Source of the DNA: Hyaloraphidium curvatum
Lineage: Eukaryota; Monoblepharomycota; Hyaloraphidiomycetes; Hyaloraphidiales; Hyaloraphidiaceae
DNA length: 64,000 nucleotides
Direction of reading: 5' to 3'
Assembly: GCA_025558095.1 (NCBI GenBank)
Contig: JAIVFI010000028.1
Coordinates: 1-64,000 of the forward strand
Part shown: one piece after another, positions 57,779-64,000 of the stretch
How positions within the stretch are numbered: position 1 is the first letter of the stretch
How the letters are laid out: each line of letters starts with the position of its first letter
Program-made: the position numbers and the translations under genes
The notes under the pieces: generated by a model
Databases searched by the model: none
Seen by the model: only the letters and a program-made list of their open reading frames with translations
What the model was told of the DNA's origin: nothing

Positions 57779-58004
57779 CCCCGACTCTGGGCTGCTCCCC
57801 CAACCGACTCGACATCCTTCCCCCATTCTTGACCTCTTTCGCCCGCGGATCCGGGCCCGATCATTGCTCGTTACCCTCTGGCCGCATAGGCCGTGTACAT
57901 AGCACATTAGATGGACGTGGATGCGCGATCTTGACCCCTTCCGTGGACCCACCCTTCCTCGGAGCCCCCCTCACGCCACTAGAGGACGGGAAGCCTGCAC
58001 CGTG

Positions 58005-58075
58005 ATCCCCACCCCCAGCCCCCCTGAACACGGACCATGCACGGCGCGACGGTCAGCGTCGCGAGGGTGGTCTCC
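58005..58075 (-). pseudogene. Relic of the CPC/TWTTPWS membrane-protein family C-terminus
   Basis: The + strand text CCCCCTGAACACGGACCATGCACGG followed by GCGACGGTCAGCGTCGCGAGGGTGGTC resembles the complement of the last helix of copies 1 and 3 (47880-47930: CCCCCTCAGCATGGACCA... GTCAGCGT...GCGAGCGTCCTC). It is short, indel-bearing and isolated. Identification is by eye and moderate. Confidence 0.45.
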
Positions 58076-58336
58076 ATCCCAGCAATGGTGAACAGACGTC
58101 CCCGATCCTTGGTCATTCGACGCACGGAAAGCGGTCCGAGGACGGTTCTATTGATCGGGTGTACGGCAATCCATGCGCGATGGCTCCAATCAATAACAGA
58201 TGACTAACCTCCTAGTTCAGCATTTAGAGTTTGGGCCGACGCCTTCTTCCGATATCGGGCCCCGGGCTGGCGGCTGGTGCCCGGCTGCGACGGGGACGCT
58301 CAGGCGCTGACTCCGTCGAGGGACCACAACTTCGTC

Positions 58337-59206
58337 TTCCTCAGCAACAGTATGCGGCTCTGCTGCTCTTAGCAACCCTGCTCTTTTGGTTCGCGGCGCT
58401 CGCGCACGGATCCACCGAGGCCGCTGCGCCCTCCGAATGACGTCCACCGCCGCGTCTTGGAGATCATCGCGCACCCGTCGACGCACCTGCCCACCCCCGA
58501 GGAGCTTGTGAAGCTCCCGCAAGACCGCCTCATGGTGGAAAAGGCCATGGACACCGCCGACCCCGCAGTCGCCGAAGCCGCGCGCGCCCGGGGCTTCGTC
58601 GGCGCCGACGGCGTCGCCCGCTTCTCCTTCGCCCTCGAGCCCACCCGCCCGCACAACACTTCCGAGACACTGCACCTTCCTGATCCCGTGGCACCGACGG
58701 GCAACAAGACCTAGGACACTGCTGTGGGTCAGGTGTTTACCTTTCCGTACCTCCCCGGCGGCCAGGGCAGCTGTCTCCAGTTCAAGAAGGTCGACCAGCT
58801 GAGGTATCAGAACGCTTACGTTTCTTTCTACATTTCGGAAGGCAATGATGATGCAATCGCGTTCATTGCTTTTCGGGGTAGCGATGACAACGACGACTGG
58901 TACAACAGGAACCTCAAGCAATGCTATACGGCGGGCTACAGCTGCGGCTTCGTGCACGGCGGCCTCTTGGATCATTACGAGATAGGGAACTACGCCGTGT
59001 CCAGCTTCGTGATGACCTGGATCAACAGCGCATCTCCGGGTCGCAGGCTGTTCCTGACCGGACATTCCTTGGGATCCGTCATGAGCGCTTTCGCAGCCCA
59101 CGAAGCCGGCCTGTGGGCGTCCAGGCCGTCGTCACAATCGTCTAATGAGTTGAGAAGAATGGTGAGAGCCTTTGAATCCAATCCAAGTCTGGGAGAGAGG
59201 GACTAG
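58337..59206 (+). pseudogene. Remnant of a class-3 lipase gene
   Basis: A hydrophobic signal-like stretch (YAALLLLATLLFWFAALAHG) ends in one frame at 58440. The next frame carries HPSTHLPTPEELVKLP and, after an in-frame TAG at 58712-58714, a class-3 lipase core: FIAFRGSDDNDDWYN, CGFVHGGLLDHYE and the nucleophile elbow LFLTGHSLGS. The frame then leaves the family right after HEAGL, at a GTGGGC that may be an old donor, and the Asp and His of the catalytic triad are not found before the DRG1 gene begins. Frame change, internal stop and missing C-terminus point to a decayed secreted lipase. A spliced functional form cannot be fully excluded. Confidence 0.6.
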
Positions 59207-59300
59207 AAAAAGGCGACAAAGCAAACAGACTCATGTCTCTAGAGAGAAAAGGTCAATCAATCCGCGTACATGCTTGGGGTATCGCACTCGGGTATCGAAT

Positions 59301-60753
59301 CTACTTCTTGACAATCTGGCGGGAAGGCGGTTTCAGGCCGCGGCTCGCCCCTCCCGACACGCGCCACCAACCTGCACCACGTCCTCGTTGTCCAGCACGT
59401 GCTTCAGCCCCACCCTCTGCGGCTGGTGCTTGGTGCTCGTCCCCCACACCAGGGCGTACTTGAAGTCGCTCGCCAGGCTGCGGTGTATGCGGTGGCAAAA
59501 GTCCTCGACCGTCGCCCCCCTGCGGACGACCAGCCCTCCCTGCAGGTCCGGGAACTCGCCACGCTTCTTGGTGTACACCCGCGTGAGCTGCAAATTGCGC
59601 CAGATGGCGTCGACCAGCCCGTCCAGGTTGATCCTCCCCGTCGTCGAGATGACGACCGAGTGCGGCTGGCGCGCGAGCCGGTCCACCTCCTCCAGGCTGA
59701 TGGCGTCGATCTTGTTGTACACGTACAGCGCGCGGATGTACTTGCGGTTGCCCAGCACGACGTCGATGAAGTCGTCCACGGTGCAGTCCTCGCGCACCAG
59801 GACCTCGGCGTTGTGGACCTTGTAGTCCCGCAGGATCTGCGAGACGAGCTTCTCGGAGAGGTGGGTGAGCTTGCAGGTGGCGGTGAAGGAGATGCCGCCG
59901 CCCTTCTTGACCTTGAAGTAGACTGTGGGGCAGAAAGCCTGGTTGGTCTGGGGTCGTTGACCTGACCTCGGCATCGGCACCCACGGTTCGGCCGGGCCTT
60001 GTTGATCCTGATTCCGATGCTCTCCAGCTCCCGCTCCAGGATCGCCTTGTGGTCCCCGAACTTGGTCGCGTCCAGCATCACCAGGATCAAATCCGCCGTC
60101 TTTGCCACGGCCACGACCTGCCTCCCCCTGCCCTTGCCCTGTGCGGCGCCCTCGATGATCCCCGGCAGGTCGAGGAGCTGGATCGTCGCGCCGTCGTACT
60201 GGATCTTGCCGGGGATCGCGGTCAGGGTGGTGAACTCGTAGGCCGCGGCCTCGGAGTGCGTGTCCGTGACCGTGTTGAGGAGCGTCGACTTGCCGACTGG
60301 CGGGCGGGGTCAGCTCCATCTGCTCCGCCGGCGGACGTGCAGCGCGACAGACGAACCGGACGGGAACCCGATCATGACCACGCGCGCGTCGCCGCTCTTC
60401 ATGACGTCGAAACCTTCCCCGGGCTTGCCGCCCTTGCCCTGCGGCTCGAGGAGCATGGCGCGGAACTTGGCGAGCTTGGCTTTGAGCATGCCGACATGGT
60501 GTTCCGTCGCCTGGGGCGCGCAAAGGAGGGGGGCATAGTCGCGTGGAAGGGGCGAGAGGACGGGAAGGGCAGCGGTAGAGTCCGTTGAGGGCGCGATTCA
60601 AGGTCGGCCGCCGCCAACCGTCAACACACCTTGTTCTTCTGCGTCCGGCTGAGCTCCAGCTTCATTCGCGGGCCACAGTCAGCCATCGAGTCCTCCGCGG
60701 GCCGCCGGCAATGGACGCACCTCAATGTCCTTGATCTTCTCCGTGATCCCCAT
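59301..60753 (-). CDS. DRG1: Developmentally regulated GTP-binding protein DRG1 (RBG1)
   Basis: Six exons on the minus strand (60721-60753, 60630-60659, 60357-60510, 60296-59985, 59372-59922, 59301-59315) encode 364 residues, close to the 367 of animal DRG1. In order: [52 protein letters not shown]-loop GFPSVGKS across a splice, switch TTLTAIPG, G3 [20 protein letters not shown]4 NKID, and a TGS domain ending [20 protein letters not shown]; the last 15-base exon adds IVKK. DRG1 is a cytosolic GTPase that binds DFRP1 and stabilises translating ribosomes. It is one of the clearest genes here and proves the intron signals used elsewhere. Head-to-head with the VanZ-like gene (161 bases). Confidence 0.95.
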
Positions 60754-60914
60754 CGTGACCCGCCGCCCTCGTTACTCAACTCCAGATTCGCGTCACGAGC
60801 GCCCGACGGGTCGATGGCTGCCACCTCCGCTCGGGAAGGGGCGCCGCGTGGGGGTTGTTTACGCCGGGAGTTCCCTTGGCGTCCATCGCACTCCGCCTCG
60901 ATCGCGACTGCAGG

Positions 60915-61523
60915 ATGGACGAGCCCTCGAGCCCGATCCTGCGCTCCCTCGCGCGGCTCTCGCGGCCGTCGCCCTCGCCGCTCCCCGCGCTGAACCTGCG
61001 CGCCGCCCTGCGCCGCCCGCTGCTGCTCCCGACCGCGCTCTTCGCGGCCGTCATGCTCTTCCTCGGCCTCGTCCCGCGCAGCGCAACCCCCGCGTGGCTG
61101 GCACGGATCAACGACAAGTTGCTGCACTTTTCGTGCTTCGGCCTGCTGTCGGTGCTGTGCGTGCTGGCGTGGGAGCTCGAGGACCTCGCCCCCGTGGACG
61201 CGGATTTGGACACGCGGCACTGGGGCGTGCTGCTGGCCGCGAAGCGCGCGATGAGGACAAAGGCGGGGCTGACCGCAGCAGGAATGGTGGCGATGGGCGT
61301 GGGAAGCGAGTTTGCGCAGGGGATCCTGTCGCCGGTTCGTCTCCCTGCGCGCTGTCGTGCTTCTCGGCTGATCCGGTGCTTGTTTGCGATTCAGTCCCGC
61401 ACCTTTGACGTGGACGACATTGCGTTCAACCTGCTGGGCATCGCGGTCGGAATCCCGCTCGGCGCCCTGGCGGACAAGTGGTATACGTCAAGGCTCACAG
61501 GAACCGACTACGCGCCGGTGTAG
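60915..61523 (+). CDS. VanZ-like membrane protein
   Basis: Exons 60915-61334 and 61395-61523 (60-base GTTCGT...CAG intron, a multiple of three) encode 182 residues. Hydrophobic helices are near 34-52, 64-82 and 115-140. The family marks are NDKLLHFSCFGLLSV and, across the splice, GSEFAQGILSP-SRTFDVDDIAFNLLGIAVG, which is the typical E(F/L)xQ...R..(D)xxD(I/V)xxNxxG pattern of VanZ-like proteins. In bacteria VanZ gives teicoplanin resistance; in fungi the role of these proteins is unknown. The first Met after the upstream non-ATG region was taken as start. It shares a promoter region with DRG1. Confidence 0.75.
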   Translation: MDEPSSPILRSLARLSRPSPSPLPALNLRAALRRPLLLPTALFAAVMLFLGLVPRSATPAWLARINDKLLHFSCFGLLSVLCVLAWELEDLAPVDADLDTRHWGVLLAAKRAMRTKAGLTAAGMVAMGVGSEFAQGILSPVRLPARCRASRLIRCLFAIQSRTFDVDDIAFNLLGIAVGIPLGALADKWYTSRLTGTDYAPV

Positions 61524-61685
61524 GGCACGCCTCACAGCTCGATGGTTCAGGTCGTCTACTGTGCGAGGTGGGAGATGGACATTGTGCCCAAGTTCCCCGT
61601 GTTCTAACTCTATGCGATCTTTTCTCCTACGACCAAACAGGACTTGACTTCCAGATCTGGCCTCGCCCGCGCACCCTTGCCTCAC

Positions 61686-62902
61686 TCACGGCATGTTGGG
61701 CACGCCGGCCTCGAACCCCCTCTCCTCGTACACGCCCATCTTCCTCTGGATCGGCTCCTCGTCGGCGACAAACACGAACGCCGGCTCGGTGGCGCTGGCG
61801 TTGCTTAGGGTGATGTCGGCGTACCCGGGCGCGCACGCCGTGTCGGCCGTCGCGAGCGCAAAGTCCCTGCCGTCGACCCGCACCGCCGCTGCCCCCTCGA
61901 TGGCGTGGAACACCTGCGCGGCGCTCCGCACGGGCAGCCTGAGCTGCTGCCCCGGGCGGAGCATCATCGCCCCGAAGCCGAGGTTGTTCTCGCACGGCGC
62001 GCCGGTCTCGGGGTTGACGTACGACACCTGCACGCGCTCCTCGCCGGCCTCGGCCAGCGCCAGCAGCGCCGCCTTGGCCTCGGCCCAGGGGTAGCGCAGC
62101 ATGGGGTAGGGATCGGCGGCGCGGCGGAAGGCCGGGGTCGGGAGCACCCCGCCGCGGGCGTAGAGCTTGTCGCCGCGCTTGGCCGTGTGCCCCTGCCTCG
62201 AGCCCTCGATGACGTACGACGCCTCGGCGTAGTACACGAGGGGCAGGTCGAGCACGTCCAGCCAGACCACGGGCTCCGAGCCGGCGTGCTCGTGCTCGTG
62301 CCACTGCCCCGTCGGGGTGAGGATCAGGTCGCCGCGCTCCATCGGACACTTCTCGCCCGCCACGACGGTGTAGGCGCCCTTGCCCTCGACCACCATGCGC
62401 ACGGCGTTGGGGGTGTGCCGGTGGGCGGGTGCGAACTCGCCGGGCAGCAAAAGCTGCATGCCTAGGTAGATCGACGGCGACGCCTGCATGTTCTCGAGGC
62501 CGCGGCCGGGGTTGGCGAGGACGAGCACGCGGCGCTCGGCCTTTTCCATGGGGGTGAGCTCGCCGGCCTTGAGGAGCAGGGGGCGGATGTCCTTGTAGGC
62601 CCACGCGGTGGCCTGCGTGCGTCGCGAGGGCACGCCGGGGGGGAGGACGGCGCGGAGGGATGGCCACAGGGGGACCAGGTTGAGCTTGGTCAGGTCGTCG
62701 CGGTAGTCCTGCAATGGGACGAAAGAGTCAGCACGATTCTCAGCTTCAAGGGCAGTCGGCCGCGCACCTGCGGCAGATCTTCGAGCCGCCCGAGGGCCGG
62801 CAGGTCCGTGATGGTCTCCTGCATCTTGCCGGCCGCCTTGGCGGCGGCCTGCGGGGCGACAGCGTGCACGCCGTTGGCGACTTCCTGGGTGACGGGGGAC
62901 AT
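61686..62902 (-). CDS. Gentisate 1,2-dioxygenase
   Basis: Exons 62768-62902 and 61686-62708 (59-base GTGCGC...CAG intron) encode 385 residues. It is a bicupin: the first cupin has AHRHTPNAVRMVVEG and GDLILTPTGQWHEHEH, giving the Fe(II)-binding His residues, and the second spans about 280-360. DYRDDLTKLNLVPLWPSL after the splice and VRMVVEGKGAYTVV are typical of gentisate dioxygenases. The enzyme opens the ring of gentisate (2,5-dihydroxybenzoate) to maleylpyruvate in the cytosol. No maleylpyruvate isomerase or hydrolase is seen nearby, but a gene starting divergently at 63174 could have been part of the same pathway. The first exon contributes a helical MQETITDLPALGRLEDLPQ. Confidence 0.88.
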
Positions 62903-63173
62903 GCTGGTGTGCGTCGGGTACTCCGGGTGGTGAGATGCCGTTCCTTCGGGCGAATCGCTTCGGGCACGGGCGGCGTTGACTGCCTCCCGCTGCTTTAATG
63001 ACTCAAGCGTTGCCCCCCGACGGCTGCATGCGGGAGTGGCGAGGGGGGCGAAGCTCCGTACGGGGGGCAAATCGAGAGGGACCTTTAACCCCCGGTTCGG
63101 ACGGACGGCAAACCTCGTATCCTCCAGCTCACATCTCCACTCGTTGCACTCGGCACTCATTCGCCCGAAGCCA

Positions 63174-63213
63174 TGTCGAGCCTGAACGTGCAGAAGCCGG
63201 ACGTCGACGTCGG
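63174..63213 (+). CDS. Possible first exon of an unidentified gene
   Basis: An ATG in good context (GCCATGTCG) opens 13 codons (MSSLNVQKPDVDV) followed by a GTGCGT donor at 63214. It is 271 bases from, and divergent to, the gentisate dioxygenase start. No second exon can follow, because within ~70 bases the minus-strand gene at 63284 begins, unless a long intron spans it. It may be a gene interrupted by that element. Weak evidence. Confidence 0.3.
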
Positions 63214-63283
63214 TGCGTCCCTTTCTCGCCGCGTCTGTATGTAATGAGGAGCTAGCAATCCCACCGTACACTTAGAAATCCCC

Positions 63284-64000
63284 CTACGCCCCAAGAATCA
63301 GCTCCTCATCTACATTCAAACCAAATGCGACCGGCGCGGGGGCCGGAGCGTTGACAGCGGCGGCTTCGGTGCACAGCTGAAGCCAGTGTTGGAGTTGGGC
63401 CGCGACGCCAAGAGCCCAGGCCACCGCGATCCGTTCGCGGAAGCGCCGCACAAAACGAGAGTAAAGGCCATCGAGGTCCACGGGCTGCCCATCGCGGCCG
63501 ACGATCCCGGGATACTGGATGCGCCCCATCTCCGAGGAGAAGCGCGAGAAAGTGGCAGAGACAGCGCTGTACGAATCAAAAGCAAGCACGATCAGAGGGT
63601 AGAAGTTGGCGTTGAAGACGAAACGGGAGTAGTCCTTCCTGGCGGCCTCGACCCGCCGTTCGACTGCGTGGCCCGGGACCGAGAAGACCAGGCCCGTGTG
63701 CAAATGGGCCATAGAGGTGAGGGTCTTGATCTCGAGCAACCACCGTTTCCGGGTTTCGCGGTGCGTGATGAGAACGTCGCCAAGGCGGCCAGCATCCGCA
63801 GGCGTGGGCGGGGTGACAGTCTCGTAGCCATGTGCAAGGAGGTTTGGCGGCATGGGGTGCACGCGGAGGAGCGGGATGGAGCGAAGCGCCGCGCGGATGG
63901 CCGCGCAAATGTCGTCGTGACCAGGACTGAAGAGATCCCGGCCATAGCAGCCCGAGAACGCGTGCTCCCCCGTCAGCGACATGGCCGATCGCTTGCAGCC
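63284..64000 (-). CDS. Nuclease-like C-terminal domain, possibly of a non-LTR retroelement (cut by window edge)
   Basis: The minus-strand frame is open from the right edge to a stop at 63284 (239 codons), so the ATG at 63982 need not be the start. An HDDICAAIRAALRSI helix is followed by RLGDVLITH, then LLEIKTLTS. This gives Asp-x14-Glu-x-Lys, a PD-(D/E)xK-like nuclease core. Then come an EAARKDYSRFVFNANFYPLIVLAFDSY strand-helix and SRFSSEMGRI. Domains of this shape (His-rich helix, D...ExK, then FxPxVxExxG-like strand) occur at the C-terminus of some reverse transcriptases of eukaryotic microbes. No reverse transcriptase is visible inside the window, so the link is inference. Confidence 0.5.
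   Translation of the reverse strand, partial: GCKRSAMSLTGEHAFSGCYGRDLFSPGHDDICAAIRAALRSIPLLRVHPMPPNLLAHGYETVTPPTPADAGRLGDVLITHRETRKRWLLEIKTLTSMAHLHTGLVFSVPGHAVERRVEAARKDYSRFVFNANFYPLIVLAFDSYSAVSATFSRFSSEMGRIQYPGIVGRDGQPVDLDGLYSRFVRRFRERIAVAWALGVAAQLQHWLQLCTEAAAVNAPAPAPVAFGLNVDEELILGA

Noticed and set aside
63576-63908. Alternative minus-strand frames within the nuclease-like gene
   Set aside because: Shadow frames of the longer frame, which has a coherent D-x14-E-x-K core.
1-64000. tRNA, rRNA, CRISPR arrays, prokaryotic operons or plasmid functions
   Set aside because: No cloverleaf with conserved T-loop, no rRNA-like stretch and no regular spacer array was seen. Spliced genes show the DNA is eukaryotic nuclear.

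Overview
The window is nuclear DNA of a eukaryotic microbe. Nearly every recognisable gene is interrupted by short introns of about 50 to 130 bases whose exons join in frame. There are no operons, ribosome binding sites or prokaryotic cassettes, and the coding DNA is very GC-rich. The gene mix (DRG1 GTPase, RPA3, SDT1-like 5'-nucleotidase, fused flavohemoglobin, gentisate dioxygenase, phytanoyl dioxygenase, METTL21-type methyltransferase, cellulose-synthase-like GT2, C2H2 factor) suits a free-living osmotroph. An early-diverging, high-GC fungus is my best guess, but the sequence does not prove it.

Positions 1-17.6 kb are a young, duplicated accessory region. It holds a tandemly amplified family of small secreted cysteine-rich proteins: four intact copies with 16 matching cysteines (1454, 2854, 4957, 12218), one divergent copy (16948) and three damaged copies (4077, 10675, 11023). 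Among them lie one intact double-VOC (glyoxalase-like) gene, three VOC pieces, a C2H2 zinc-finger gene with a truncated second copy of its promoter and first codons, repeated non-coding blocks and an unbroken run of 28 G. A multi-pass membrane-protein gene (13462) belongs to a second local family with copies at 38927 and 47828 and decayed tails near 7190 and 58010.

Positions 15-30 kb carry mostly single-copy genes: pyrimidine 5'-nucleotidase, a CAMK-like protein kinase, an F-box-like protein, a medium-chain oxidoreductase, a soluble HMG-CoA reductase and a divergent TBC protein. Positions 30-33 kb hold small disordered proteins, two sharing a C-terminal SLEERMC motif. Positions 33.7-50 kb hold membrane proteins, a methyltransferase, a broken GT2 gene, a secreted PQQ-type sugar dehydrogenase with NPCBM and PKD-like domains, a second F-box-like protein, a PhyH-HEAT fusion and RPA3. 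Positions 50-64 kb hold a Tudor-like mini-protein, a DUF2306-like membrane protein, flavohemoglobin, DRG1, a VanZ-like protein, gentisate 1,2-dioxygenase and, at the right edge, a nuclease-like domain that may be a retroelement tail.

Several genes are head-to-head with short gaps (35800/35899, 49444/49577, 60753/60915), so promoters are probably shared. Introns favour a GTGGGT-type donor. The exon joins were worked out by hand from frame, GT..AG and family similarity and need transcript support. Inferred lesions (frameshifts, in-frame stops) could be real or sequencing errors.
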